Positions 1 to 9,716 of a DNA stretch of 64,000 bases are shown one piece after another. The first letter of the stretch is position 1; each line of letters begins with the position of its first letter. This stretch comes from Mesorhizobium prunaredense (GTDB lineage: Bacteria; Pseudomonadota; Alphaproteobacteria; Rhizobiales; Rhizobiaceae). The position numbers and the translations under genes are program-made. The stretch is from NCBI RefSeq assembly GCF_900156895.1, contig NZ_FTPD01000003.1:186001-250000 (forward strand), written 5' to 3'. Under the pieces are notes generated by a model, which saw only the letters and a program-made list of their open reading frames with translations, was not told where the DNA came from and made no database searches.

Positions 1-534
1 ATCAGCGAGTTGATCGCAACGCCCGAGGATGCGGTGCGCGCGGGGGCCGATGCGTTGGCCGTGGCCATTCCGGTACGCGGCGCGACCGAGGGCAAATACA
101 TACGCTGGCTGACCGATTCGGTAAATGCAGCGGCCCGCTATGGCATGCCTGTGGTGGCGCATATCTACCCTCGCGATTTCACCGACGGAGCAAAAATCGT
201 CTTCACCCCCGACGAGATCGCCTATGCGGCGCGCATCGGCTACGAGTCCGGCGTCGACGTGATCAAGATCGGCTACACGGGCGATTTCGAGTCGTTCCGA
301 GAGACCGTCCGGACCTGCCCGGTGCCGGTTGTGATCGCGGGCGGTCCAAAGACCGATACGCTGCTCGGCGCGCTTCAGCAGACGGCGGACGCCATCCGTG
401 CCGGCGCACGCGGCGCCGTGGTAGGCCGCAATCTCTGGGGGCATGGCGATCCGGAGAAGGCAGCGCTTGCCTTTCGGGGCGTCATCCATGACGGCCTTTC
501 GGCGCAAGACGCCCTGGCGAAGGCGGGTGCCTGA
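1..534 (+). CDS. Class I aldolase, DhnA/LsrF/DeoC-like family (5' end outside window)
   Basis: The frame is open from the first base, so the start lies upstream; 177 residues of the C-terminal part are visible. The segment shows a TIM-barrel aldolase of the archaeal-type fructose-bisphosphate aldolase/LsrF group: the strand DVIKIGYTGD carries the probable Schiff-base lysine, and IAGGPK followed by GAVVGRN forms the usual phosphate-binding end of the barrel. Family members cleave or condense phosphorylated ketoses in the cytoplasm. The stop is 3 bp before the PfkB kinase start, so the two are probably co-translated and act in sequence (ketose phosphorylation, then cleavage). The natural substrate cannot be read from the sequence. 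A sulfofructose-phosphate aldolase role is possible but unsupported, because no isomerase or sulfolactaldehyde enzyme is nearby. Confidence 0.8.
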   Translation: MSELIATPEDAVRAGADALAVAIPVRGATEGKYIRWLTDSVNAAARYGMPVVAHIYPRDFTDGAKIVFTPDEIAYAARIGYESGVDVIKIGYTGDFESFRETVRTCPVPVVIAGGPKTDTLLGALQQTADAIRAGARGAVVGRNLWGHGDPEKAALAFRGVIHDGLSAQDALAKAGA

Positions 535-537
535 ACG

Positions 538-1488
538 ATGCCCACCGTCCCCGCGATCCTCGGCTTCGGCGCTATTGCGATCGACGACATCGTCTACGTC
601 GATCAGCCGTTGTCGGCGGGCAAGGGGAAGGTTCTGCAAAGTGCCCGCGCTTTCGGGGGAAATGTTGCGACGGCGCTGGCCGCCGTCGTGCGACTCGGCG
701 GAACCGCCGGGTTCGCCGGATGGCTGGGCAGTGCCGCGGACGACGCCGTGCTGCGCGATCTCGTTGCGAGCGGTGTTGAAACCGCATTCGCGCCGCGCCA
801 TCCCGACGCGCGCCCGGTGCGCTCGCGGATCACCGTCGGCTCGGATGGGGAACGGTTCATCGCGTATGACGACGATGCGATGCTGGGCACCGCTCCGGAC
901 TTTCCGGACGATATCCTCAGCCGCGCGACCGTTCTGATCGTCGATAGCTACGCGATCCGGTCGCTGGATGTCGTGGCTCGGGCTCGCGATCTCGGCCTTG
1001 CGATCCTCGGCGATATCGAATGGAGCAGCGGCCCAGCCACGGAGCGGCTGATCGCGCTCTGCGACCATCTCATTCTTCCGCTCGGCTTTGCGCGGACTGC
1101 CACGGGGTGCCGATCGCCCTCCGAGATGCTCGATGCATTGTGGTTGCCGTCGCGGTCTGCCGTGGTTCTGACCGATGGTGGCAGAGGCGTGTACTATCGC
1201 GGGCGTGAAGAGACAGGTCTCTGGCACCTGCCCCCGCACCGGGTCGTGGTCGTCGACTCGACCGGCGCGGGTGACTGCTTTCATGGCGCCTACGCCCATG
1301 CGTTGACGCGTGGAGCCGACACCGCAGGCCGGGTGGCATTCGCGGCCGCGGCGGCTGCCCTTTCGATAACGGGGCGTGGCGGGCGCGAGGCGCTTCCGAC
1401 CGACGACCAGGTCACGGAACTCCTGGCATCGACGAACGCGCCGTCAGCAGTCGAACTCAAAAATTCTCATGCCGATACTGTAACATAG
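538..1488 (+). CDS. PfkB-family carbohydrate kinase
   Basis: This 316-residue protein has the ribokinase/PfkB fold. A glycine-rich N-terminal region with AFGGNVATALAAVVRLGG gives the sugar-binding side. The second PfkB signature, DSTGAGDCFHGAY, lies near residues 240-252, with the catalytic aspartate in GAGD. The late GRGGREALPT stretch resembles fructose/sulfofructose-kinase-type members. It should phosphorylate a ketose or similar sugar with ATP in the cytoplasm. It starts 3 bp after the aldolase stop and is followed, after 90 bp, by a sugar ABC importer on the same strand. Inference: importer, kinase and aldolase form one sugar route. The exact sugar is unknown. Confidence 0.85.
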   Translation: MPTVPAILGFGAIAIDDIVYVDQPLSAGKGKVLQSARAFGGNVATALAAVVRLGGTAGFAGWLGSAADDAVLRDLVASGVETAFAPRHPDARPVRSRITVGSDGERFIAYDDDAMLGTAPDFPDDILSRATVLIVDSYAIRSLDVVARARDLGLAILGDIEWSSGPATERLIALCDHLILPLGFARTATGCRSPSEMLDALWLPSRSAVVLTDGGRGVYYRGREETGLWHLPPHRVVVVDSTGAGDCFHGAYAHALTRGADTAGRVAFAAAAAALSITGRGGREALPTDDQVTELLASTNAPSAVELKNSHADTVT

Positions 1489-1578
1489 GCTGAAACTATC
1501 TGAGGAAATATTTCGCAGGTCAACATAAGTCGAGGATAATTATAAGAATCGGTGACTTATACTTGTGGAGGGAGGAAG

Positions 1579-2724
<1,146 letters not shown>

Positions 2725-2731
2725 GGCAGAC

Positions 2732-2756
2732 CGCAGGCGGGAGCGAGGCGCCTGCG
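2732..2756 (+). other. Hairpin between ATPase and binding-protein genes
   Basis: CGCAGGCG at 2732-2739 pairs with CGCCTGCG at 2749-2756 across a 9-base loop. There is no T-run, so it is more likely an mRNA-processing or stabilising hairpin than a terminator. Confidence 0.45.
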
Positions 2757-2836
2757 AAAGATACTCGCAAGAAGGCTTCTGAATAAAGCAGACGATCGTC
2801 CGCATTGTGCGGTCGATCTTAAAGAAGGAGGAGAAA

Positions 2837-4084
2837 ATGATGTTTCGGATACAACCCGCGATGCTGAAAATAGCCGCGGCCGCATGGTTACTTGGCGCAA
2901 CCGGCGCCATGGCGGACACGACGCTGGAATTCACCCAATGGTGGGAGCCCGAATTGCCGGCCGGCTCGCTCAGGGCAATCATGAATGACTTCGAGGCTGC
3001 AAACCCCGGAATCAAGGTGACGCTGGTCAGCGGCCCCTATGCGACCACGCGAGACCAGATCTCGGTTGGTGCTGCAACTGGAACGCTTAGCGACGTCGTC
3101 GGTCTCGACGGCGCCTGGGTGAACAATCTGAACGCGCAGAATGCGCTGGCCGACATGAACCCGATGATGGATGCGAGCGGGTTCGACAAGACCCAGGTCG
3201 CGGATATCATCAAGGTGGACGGCAAGGCGGTGATGTTTCCCGTGGCTTCGTTCGTCTATCCGGTCTTCGTCAACATGGACCTCGCCGCCCAGGCCGGCGT
3301 GACCAAGCTGCCGTCGACCCGCGCGGAGTTTCTCGAAGCCGCCAAGAAGATGACCCATGCCGACAAGAACCAGTATGGCTGGGTGCTTCCCTTGTCGCTG
3401 CAAACGCCGTCCGGTGTCCAGAACGACCTGATGTCGTGGGTCTGGGCCTCGGGTCAATCGATGATGGCTGACGGCAAGCCGGCTCTCGAGGGCAAGCCGG
3501 TCGTCGATATGCTCACCTTCGTCAAATCGCTGAACGACGCCGGCGTCATCTCGCCCGGCATTGCCACCAAGACCGAACAGGAAAAGGTCGAGGAATTCGT
3601 CAACGACCGGGTCGGGATGATGATCGACTCGCTTGCGCATGTGAACCTCATCCGCGAACGCAATCCCAAGCTGAACTTCGACCTCATCCCGGTCCCGGTC
3701 GTGGAGAACTACAACGGCAAGCGCGGCCTTCCCTACGCCTCTTGGGGCATCGGCATCTCTGCGGCCTCGAAACATCAGGAGGAAGCCTGGAAGCTCGTCC
3801 AATATCTGATGAGTGAAAAGGTGAACGCCAAGCTCGTGTCGCTTGCAAACGCCTTCCCGGGCAACGTCAACGCCAAGCCCGATTTCGTGACCTCGGACAA
3901 GGCTTTCGCCAAGGCTTTCGAAATCTACAAGACCGGCTATCTCGCCAACGAGTTCACCGGTCTGCCGGTGGCTGAAGACTTGATGACCAAGTTCGACGTG
4001 GAAGCCCAGAAGATGCTCGCCGGCGAGCAGTCTCCGGAACAAGCCGCAGCAAACGCTCAAAAGGGCTGGATGGCGAAATTCTGA
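2837..4084 (+). CDS. Extracellular sugar-binding protein (SBP family 1)
   Basis: The 415-residue product has a signal peptide (hydrophobic segment ending LLGATGAMA-D, cleavage near residue 25) followed by a mature domain starting TTLEFTQWWEPEL. This is the layout of family 1 solute-binding proteins of CUT1 sugar importers. It would capture a mono- or oligosaccharide in the periplasm and deliver it to the permeases encoded next. The ATG at 2837 is preceded by AAGAAGGAGGA, a near-ideal ribosome site; the in-frame GTG 30 bp upstream would place ribosome-site residues inside the signal peptide and is rejected. The gene is followed by a strong hairpin before the permeases, consistent with higher expression of the binding protein. 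Confidence 0.93.
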   Translation: MMFRIQPAMLKIAAAAWLLGATGAMADTTLEFTQWWEPELPAGSLRAIMNDFEAANPGIKVTLVSGPYATTRDQISVGAATGTLSDVVGLDGAWVNNLNAQNALADMNPMMDASGFDKTQVADIIKVDGKAVMFPVASFVYPVFVNMDLAAQAGVTKLPSTRAEFLEAAKKMTHADKNQYGWVLPLSLQTPSGVQNDLMSWVWASGQSMMADGKPALEGKPVVDMLTFVKSLNDAGVISPGIATKTEQEKVEEFVNDRVGMMIDSLAHVNLIRERNPKLNFDLIPVPVVENYNGKRGLPYASWGIGISAASKHQEEAWKLVQYLMSEKVNAKLVSLANAFPGNVNAKPDFVTSDKAFAKAFEIYKTGYLANEFTGLPVAEDLMTKFDVEAQKMLAGEQSPEQAAANAQKGWMAKF

Positions 4085-4114
4085 ACGGCCTGTTCCCCGT
4101 TTGCTATCTTCCAC

Positions 4115-4144
4115 CGGGTGGCCTGACTTCGGGCAGGCCACCCG
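4115..4144 (+). other. Strong intercistronic hairpin after the binding-protein gene
   Basis: CGGGTGGCCTG at 4115-4125 pairs perfectly with CAGGCCACCCG at 4134-4144 over an 8-base loop. No T-run follows. Hairpins in this position often stabilise binding-protein mRNA or reduce read-through into permease genes. Confidence 0.7.
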
Positions 4145-4223
4145 TCAACAACGGATCGGCAATTGAGATGGACCTGTTTCCGAAGCGCACCTTCCTCTTG
4201 AAGGCGTATCCCAAGGGTGGCAC

Positions 4224-5120
4224 ATGACTCGGCAGAAGCGCTCCCACCATAGACTGAAACGAGCGGTCGCACCCTATCTCTATCTGTCACCCTCGCTCCT
4301 CATAATCGGCCTCCTGATGCTGCTGCCGATGGTGACGGTGATTGGCTATTCGTTCCAGAACAGCGCGGTGCTGCGTCGCGACCCGACCTTTGCCGGACTG
4401 AAACACTACCAGGCGATCTTTGCCGATCCGGTGTTCTGGGCTTCGCTGTGGCACACGCTCTACTTCACATGCATGAGTGTCGTCTTCCACATGACCATCG
4501 GCATGGTCTTCGCACTCATGCTGAACAGCGACCGCATCAATCCGACGCTGCGCAATATTCTGCGCGTGCTCTACATACTGCCATGGCTGTTCACCGCGGT
4601 GATTATCGCCGTGATCTGGCGCCTCCTGCTCGAGCCGAACGGTGTCGTGAACAGCGTTCTCATGCAGATGGGCATCATCGGTTCCAAGGTCGAGTGGTTT
4701 TCCTCGCCCGCGACCGCGCTGCACGCCGTCACCTTCGCCAATATCTGGGCGGGCTACCCGCTTTTCATGGTCAGCCTGCTCGCAGGCTTGCAGGGCATTC
4801 CCAGGGATTTCTACGAGGCCGCCGATATCGACGGGGCGAAGGCCTACCAGAAGCTGATCTTCATCACCATCCCGCAGTTGATGCCGATCATCATCAGCAT
4901 CTCGCTGCTCGACTTCATCTGGACCATGCAGGTCTTTCCATTGATCTGGATAACGACGGGCGGCGGTCCGATCTACTCGACCGAGGTCCTCAGCACCTAC
5001 ACGTATAAGCTGGCGTTTTCGAGTTACAACCTGTCGCAGGCGTCGGCGAGCGCCGTGGTCATCCTGCTGATCTCGCTCGGCCTGACGCTGCTCTACATCC
5101 GCTATCAAAAGGCTCGGTAG
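4224..5120 (+). CDS. Sugar ABC transporter permease (MalF/UgpA type)
   Basis: The 298-residue protein has six predicted membrane spans, starting with LYLSPSLLIIGLLMLLPMVTVIGYSF. It carries the EAA loop that contacts the ATPase, visible as YEAADIDGAKAYQKLIFITIPQL. It is one half of the membrane channel of the 1.6-6.0 kb sugar importer. The ATG at 4224 has AAGGGTGG upstream. The second permease gene follows after 5 bp, so translation is probably coupled. Family assignment is secure; substrate is not. Confidence 0.92.
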   Translation: MTRQKRSHHRLKRAVAPYLYLSPSLLIIGLLMLLPMVTVIGYSFQNSAVLRRDPTFAGLKHYQAIFADPVFWASLWHTLYFTCMSVVFHMTIGMVFALMLNSDRINPTLRNILRVLYILPWLFTAVIIAVIWRLLLEPNGVVNSVLMQMGIIGSKVEWFSSPATALHAVTFANIWAGYPLFMVSLLAGLQGIPRDFYEAADIDGAKAYQKLIFITIPQLMPIIISISLLDFIWTMQVFPLIWITTGGGPIYSTEVLSTYTYKLAFSSYNLSQASASAVVILLISLGLTLLYIRYQKAR

Positions 5121-5125
5121 TCACC

Positions 5126-5968
5126 ATGAGGAAAAGGCACACACCGAAAGACAGGCTGATCACCGTCGCGCTCCATGTCGCGCTTGCCGCAGGGCTCTTT
5201 TTCGCGGCCTTCCCGATCTACTGGATGCTGAGCAGCTCGTTCAAGTCGAATACCGAAATCTTTGCCCTGCCACCAACCGTCCTGCCGAAGGCCTTCACGC
5301 TGGAAGCGTATGCGGCCATCCTTGGCGACCCGGTAAAGCTGCGCTTCTTCTTCAACAGCTACTTCGTGGCCGGAGCGGTGACCGTGCTGACGGTGCTGAT
5401 CGCCTTGCTGGCCGCCTACGGGTTCAGCCGTTTCAATTTCCGCGGCAAGGGCAGCCTCAACACACTCATCATCAGCACGCAGACGATCCCGCCGATCACG
5501 CTTTTGATCCCCTTCTTCGGGCTTGTCGTCTCGTATGGCATCTTCGACACCTACGTCGCACTGATCCTGACTTACCTGGTGTTTACGCTGCCCTACGCGA
5601 TCCTGCTGATGACGGGATATCTGAACACCTTGCCCCGCGATCTCGATGAAGCGGTGGCTGTCGACGGCGGCACCAGCTGGACCGCACTCTGGCGGGTGAT
5701 CGTCCCGATTTCACTGCCTGGTATCGTGGCGACGTCGGTCTACACCTTCCTGTTGTGCTGGAACGAATTTCTCTTTGCGTTGACGCTGACGAAGTCAACG
5801 TCCATGCGCACCGTCCCCATCGGCATCCAGCTGTTGATGGGGCAGCACGCCTTCGAATGGAACCAGATGATGGCGATGAGCGTGCTCGGTTCGCTACCGC
5901 TCTTGATCATCTACCTCGTTGCCCAGAGGTTCTTCCTCGCCGGCATGACCGCGGGCTCGGTCAAGTAG
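5126..5968 (+). CDS. Sugar ABC transporter permease (MalG/UgpE type)
   Basis: The 280-residue protein is the second CUT1 permease. It shows a first span at residues 14-34, the typical YWMLSSSFKS periplasmic start, an EAA loop in DEAVAVDGGTSWTALWRVIVPISLPG, and the standard C-terminal tail QRFFLAGMTAGSVK. The intact tail matters because only about 55-190 bp downstream lies the remnant of a different MalG-type permease tail. It completes the importer with the protein encoded at 4224-5120 and the ATPase at 1579-2724. Confidence 0.92.
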   Translation: MRKRHTPKDRLITVALHVALAAGLFFAAFPIYWMLSSSFKSNTEIFALPPTVLPKAFTLEAYAAILGDPVKLRFFFNSYFVAGAVTVLTVLIALLAAYGFSRFNFRGKGSLNTLIISTQTIPPITLLIPFFGLVVSYGIFDTYVALILTYLVFTLPYAILLMTGYLNTLPRDLDEAVAVDGGTSWTALWRVIVPISLPGIVATSVYTFLLCWNEFLFALTLTKSTSMRTVPIGIQLLMGQHAFEWNQMMAMSVLGSLPLLIIYLVAQRFFLAGMTAGSVK

Positions 5969-6021
5969 GATGTCCCTCCCACGGAGAACCGATGGGGTAG
6001 GCCGCGCGTCGAAATCGATGG

Positions 6022-6152
6022 ATTGGACCTTCTCTGCTGGCAGGCGATATCACCGCGGCCTCGGGCGTCGTCACAGCGCCGCTGATCGTGCTCGTGCTGT
6101 TCTTCCAGCGCCATATCATCGAAGGGCCTATGCAGGTGAAATCAAGGAATGA
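6022..6152 (+). pseudogene. Remnant of a second MalG-type permease gene (3' end, frameshifted)
   Basis: From 6022 one frame reads IGPSLLAGDITAASGVV then TAPLIVLVLFFQRHIIEG, which is the last membrane span and tail of a CUT1 permease. An in-frame stop at 5998-6000 precedes it and no start exists. After EGP near 6129 a single-base shift is needed to reach AGEIKE and the stop TGA at 6150-6152, as expected for a permease tail of the GLTAGxxK kind. The isomerase ATG follows 4 bp after that stop, typical of an intact operon junction. Inference: the downstream operon once had its own CUT1 importer, mostly lost when the 1-6 kb importer became its neighbour. Confidence 0.72.
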
Positions 6153-6156
6153 AAGG

Positions 6157-6978
6157 ATGACTGTGAAAGACCTGAAAGTCGGCTGCCAGACCTTTACCTG
6201 GGAAATGCTTGGAGAGCGTTTTGCCGGCGGTCCCGACGATCTGCTTAAGGCGATCGCCGATGCCGGCTATGCCGGCATCGAGATCACCGACACGATGATC
6301 GGCCGCTATGCCGACAGGCCGGCGGAATTCGCCACGGCGCTGAGATCGGCCGGCCTCACCCTTGTTTCTTTCGCCTTCGGCTCGAAGAGCGGCTTCACGC
6401 TGAAGGAGAGCATCGGCGCCGACCTCGAGACCGCGAAACGCTGGATCGATTTTGCCGCTGCCTTTCCAGGCGCGCTGGTTTCGATGGGCTCGGCCACCGT
6501 CGTGTCCGACGGCCCGCGCGACGACAGGTTCCCTATTGCCGCGGAGTTCTACAACAAGGCCGGCGAACTCGGGCGCAAGGCCGGCGTCGAAATCGCCGTC
6601 CATCCCAGCTCCCACCACAACACGCTGCTCTTCGACCGTGCCGACTACGACCGGATCTTCGCACTGATCGATCCGTCGCTCGTCGGCTGGGTGCCCGACA
6701 CCGGCCACATATTGCGCGGCCATGAAGACATGATCGACACGCTCACCACCTACCGCGACCGCATCCGCTACGTGCATCTGAAAGACGTCGATGCCGGCGG
6801 CACCTGGGCCATGCTCGGCAAGGGCGTTTGCGATACCCAAGCGGTGATAGACGTCGCCAGTGCGGCGCCACATTTCAACGGCTGGCTGGTGCTGGAAGAG
6901 GAATCCGAGACCGCCGCCGCCGATCCGGCCGCCGCGGTCAAGACCAACCGCCAGACCATGCACGGCTACGTCGCGTGA
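6157..6978 (+). CDS. Sugar phosphate isomerase/epimerase family TIM barrel (IolE-like)
   Basis: The 273-residue protein belongs to the xylose-isomerase-like TIM-barrel superfamily. It starts MTVKDLKVGCQTFTWE and shows likely metal-binding stretches in order: EIAVHPSSHH, WVPDTGHILRG, RYVHLKDVD and LVLEEES. The pattern resembles inosose dehydratases and related isomerases acting on keto-sugars. I chose ATG 6157 because AAGGA lies 8 bp upstream; longer upstream frames run into the permease remnant. A Gfo/Idh dehydrogenase starts 10 bp downstream, and such pairs commonly work together on 3-keto or keto-inositol intermediates. Specific substrate unknown. Confidence 0.82.
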   Translation: MTVKDLKVGCQTFTWEMLGERFAGGPDDLLKAIADAGYAGIEITDTMIGRYADRPAEFATALRSAGLTLVSFAFGSKSGFTLKESIGADLETAKRWIDFAAAFPGALVSMGSATVVSDGPRDDRFPIAAEFYNKAGELGRKAGVEIAVHPSSHHNTLLFDRADYDRIFALIDPSLVGWVPDTGHILRGHEDMIDTLTTYRDRIRYVHLKDVDAGGTWAMLGKGVCDTQAVIDVASAAPHFNGWLVLEEESETAAADPAAAVKTNRQTMHGYVA

Positions 6979-6988
6979 GGAAGAGACC

Positions 6989-8065
6989 ATGATCCGGAAG
7001 CAAGACCGTCGCCTTCGTGTCGGCGTGCTCGGCTGCGGGCCGATCGCCCAATTCGCCCATCTCGAATCCTGCGTGAAGGCCGGGAATGCCGATCTCTATG
7101 CCATCTGCGATGCCGCCCCCGATCTCCTGGCGCGCATGGGCGCGACCTATGAACCCGAAAGAATCTATGGCGATTACGATGAGATGCTGGCCGACCCGCA
7201 ACTGGAAGCGGTGATCGTCGCGACCTCCGACGCCTATCACGTGCCGATGTCGATCAAGGCGCTCGAGGCCGGCAAGCACGTGCTGTGTGAAAAGCCGATC
7301 GGCGTCTCGGTCGAGGAAGGCGAGATGCTCGCCGATGCGGTCCGGCGCTCCGGCAAGGTGCTGCAGGTCGGCCATATGAAGCGCTTCGACCCGGCACTGG
7401 AAGCGGCGCGCGATTTCGTCCGCGACGAGATCGGCGAGATCCTGGCGCTAAAAGCCTGGTATTGCGATTCCACTCACCGCTACACCAACACCGACGCGGT
7501 CCAGCCGCTGCCGGTCACCAGCAAGCTGGCGCGCAAGCCGGGCGGCAATCCGAAGGCCGATCTCAGGCAGTATTTCATGCTCGCGCACGGCTCGCACCTC
7601 GTCGACACCGCGCGCTTCCTGTGCGGCGAGATCGTTGCCGTGCGCGCCCGCCTCAACCAACGTTTCGGCGCCTATTGCTGGTTCGTCGAAACCGAATTCA
7701 GCAATGGCGCGCTCGGCCATCTTGACCTCACCGTGGCTGTCCGAATGGACTGGCACGAGGGTTTTCAGCTCTATGGCGAAAACGGCTCGGTGATCGCGAA
7801 GACCTTTAATCCCTGGTATTTCCGGGCGAGTGAGGTCGATATCTTTCACGAGAAGGATGCAACGTCGCGAAGGCCGCTTGGCGCCGACGGGCATTTCTTC
7901 AGGCGCCAGCTCGAAGGCCTCGCCGAGACAATCCTTGACGGCAAACCGATGCGCGGCGCCAACGTCGAGGACGGCCTTGCCTCGATCCGCGCCATGGTGG
8001 CGATCGCCCGTTCGGTCGAAACCGGCGATCGCGTCGAGATCGCTTCCGCAACGGGAGCGGTCTGA
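6989..8065 (+). CDS. Gfo/Idh/MocA-family oxidoreductase
   Basis: The 358-residue protein has an N-terminal Rossmann fold with RVGVLGCGPIAQFAH at residues 9-23 for NAD(P) binding, the family EKPIGVSVEEGE segment (catalytic lysine in the CEKP motif near residue 95), and a C-terminal substrate domain. Such enzymes oxidise or reduce a sugar or inositol hydroxyl. The ATG at 6989 was chosen because the Rossmann motif then sits at the usual distance from the start; longer forms run through the preceding gene. The stop overlaps the next start in TGATG, so it is translationally coupled to the second isomerase. Confidence is high for family, low for substrate. Confidence 0.88.
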   Translation: MIRKQDRRLRVGVLGCGPIAQFAHLESCVKAGNADLYAICDAAPDLLARMGATYEPERIYGDYDEMLADPQLEAVIVATSDAYHVPMSIKALEAGKHVLCEKPIGVSVEEGEMLADAVRRSGKVLQVGHMKRFDPALEAARDFVRDEIGEILALKAWYCDSTHRYTNTDAVQPLPVTSKLARKPGGNPKADLRQYFMLAHGSHLVDTARFLCGEIVAVRARLNQRFGAYCWFVETEFSNGALGHLDLTVAVRMDWHEGFQLYGENGSVIAKTFNPWYFRASEVDIFHEKDATSRRPLGADGHFFRRQLEGLAETILDGKPMRGANVEDGLASIRAMVAIARSVETGDRVEIASATGAV

Positions 8066-8883
8066 TGCAGATCGGGGTGTTCGCCAAGACCTTTCCGGGC
8101 AGCGAGCCGGCTGGCGTGCTGGCAGCGGTCCGCGACGCGGGATTTGCCGTCACCCAGTTCAACCTTGCCTGCGCCGGGCTGCCGTCGATGCCGGATGCGG
8201 TGCAAAAAGACGCCCTTGAGGCCATCGCGGCCGCGTCGAAGGCTTGCGGTGTCGCCCTGGCAGCGCTCTCGGGCACCTACAACATGGCCCATCCCGACAG
8301 GACTGTGCGCGACGACGGCCTGCGCCGGCTTGGCGTGGTCATCAAGACCGCGGCAGAGCTTTCCGTTCCGCTGGTCACCTTGTGCACGGGAACGCGCAAC
8401 GCGGACGATCAGTGGGCATATCATCCCGACAATACCGAGCCCTCGGCATGGGACGACATGGCGGGCGAGATGGAAAAGGCGCTTCAACTCGCCGAGCGTC
8501 ACGGCGTTGATCTCGGCATCGAACCCGAACAGGCCAACATCGTCACCTCGGCGTCGGACGCGATGCGCCTGATCGCCGAGATGGGCTCGACACGGCTGCG
8601 TATCGTGCTCGATCCAGCCAACCTGTTCGAGCAGGCGAGCCCGGCCGAAGCACGCGCCATCGTCGCCGCCGCCGTCGAACGCGCAGCGGGCCACGTCGCC
8701 ATGGCCCACGCCAAGGACCGCTTTGCCGACGGCCGCTTTGCCACCGCCGGTCGGGGTGTCGTCGACTTTGCGGATTTCGTCGCCAGGCTGAAAGCATCGG
8801 GCTTTGACGGGCCGCTGGTCACGCATGGCCTCTCGGCCGAAGAGGCACCCAGCGTTGCCCGCTTCCTCAAGGGGCTGGTGTGA
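8065..8883 (+). CDS. Sugar phosphate isomerase/epimerase family protein (second)
   Basis: The 272-residue TIM barrel is in the same superfamily as the 6157 gene but a different subgroup. Candidate metal ligands appear in GIEPEQAN, RIVLDPANLF and AMAHAKDR, with a final TAGRGVVDFADF helix-strand. The order E, D, H matches ketose 3-epimerase/xylose-isomerase-like enzymes. It overlaps its upstream neighbour by 1 bp (TGATG) and its downstream neighbour likewise, so it sits in a tightly coupled operon with a dehydrogenase and a hydrolase. It may isomerise the keto-sugar made by the dehydrogenase. Confidence 0.82.
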   Translation: MQIGVFAKTFPGSEPAGVLAAVRDAGFAVTQFNLACAGLPSMPDAVQKDALEAIAAASKACGVALAALSGTYNMAHPDRTVRDDGLRRLGVVIKTAAELSVPLVTLCTGTRNADDQWAYHPDNTEPSAWDDMAGEMEKALQLAERHGVDLGIEPEQANIVTSASDAMRLIAEMGSTRLRIVLDPANLFEQASPAEARAIVAAAVERAAGHVAMAHAKDRFADGRFATAGRGVVDFADFVARLKASGFDGPLVTHGLSAEEAPSVARFLKGLV

Positions 8884-9716
8884 TGGCGCGCCTGGCCACG
8901 CTGCTTCGCGATGACGCCACGCTTCAAGTCTTCGACCATGGCGACGGGCTTGCGGTCGTCTTTCAGCACGGGCTGGGCGGTGGCGAGGCGCAGGTCGCCC
9001 AGGCTTTCCCTTCCGGGCCGGGGTTGCGGCGCATCACGCTGGAATGTCGCGGGCACGGCGCCTCCGGACTGGGCAGCCGCCGGCCGTTCTCCCTGAGTAT
9101 GTTCGCGGACGATGTTGTTGCCGCCGCCGATCAGGCCGGTCTCGATCGTTTCGTCGCCGGCGGCATTTCCATGGGCGCCGCGATCGCCATGCGCCTGGCC
9201 TGCCGTCATCCGCACCGCGTCGCAGGTCTTCTCCTGGTGCGGCCGGCCTGGATTTTCGACAGCGCGCCGGTGAACCTGCGGCCGATCGCCGAGGTTGCCA
9301 GGCTTATCCAGGACCGCGGCCCCGACAAGGCGAGGGCGATTTTCGCGCAATCGGAAACCGCGGCGCGCCTGCAGCGTGAAGCACCCGACAACCTTGCCTC
9401 GCTGTCCGGCTATTTCGACCGGCCGGACGCCGCGCCATTCGCGCAGGTCCTCGCCGACATTGCCGCCGACGGCCCGGGCGTTTCGGCGCGTGACGCCGCG
9501 GTGCTTGGCATTCCGACGCTGGTCATCGGCAATGCCATGGATGCGGTGCATCCGCTCTCGACGGCCCATACGCTCGCCGCAGCCATTCCCGGCGCGACCT
9601 TTGCCGAAATCCATCCCAAGGCGCTCGACAGCGTCAGGCATTTCGCCGAGCTGCAGGCCGAGATCACGACCTTCCTTCAGACCTACTCGAACTTCCGGAG
9701 CCTCGTTCCGTCATGA
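8883..9716 (+). CDS. Alpha/beta hydrolase
   Basis: The 277-residue protein shows the alpha/beta hydrolase order: oxyanion region QHGLGGGEAQ, nucleophile elbow AGGISMGAAI (serine in GISMG), aspartate in VIGNAMDAVHP, and a late histidine in SVRHFAEL. This resembles enol-lactonase-type hydrolases. In a sugar-oxidation operon a lactonase or ester-cleaving role is plausible but inferred. I took the ATG at 8883, which overlaps the previous stop as TGATG; a GTG one codon upstream is also possible. Its stop overlaps the next start in ATGA. Confidence 0.82.
   Translation: MARLATLLRDDATLQVFDHGDGLAVVFQHGLGGGEAQVAQAFPSGPGLRRITLECRGHGASGLGSRRPFSLSMFADDVVAAADQAGLDRFVAGGISMGAAIAMRLACRHPHRVAGLLLVRPAWIFDSAPVNLRPIAEVARLIQDRGPDKARAIFAQSETAARLQREAPDNLASLSGYFDRPDAAPFAQVLADIAADGPGVSARDAAVLGIPTLVIGNAMDAVHPLSTAHTLAAAIPGATFAEIHPKALDSVRHFAELQAEITTFLQTYSNFRSLVPS

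Noticed and set aside
1..1488. Sulfoquinovose (sulfo-EMP) pathway
   Set aside because: A kinase and aldolase of suitable families are present, but the visible region has no sulfoquinovosidase, isomerase or sulfolactaldehyde enzyme, so the claim is not supported.
2888..4141. A 417-codon minus-strand open frame over the sugar-binding protein gene
   Set aside because: Composition is that of an antisense frame, and the plus-strand gene has a signal peptide, ribosome site and clear family.
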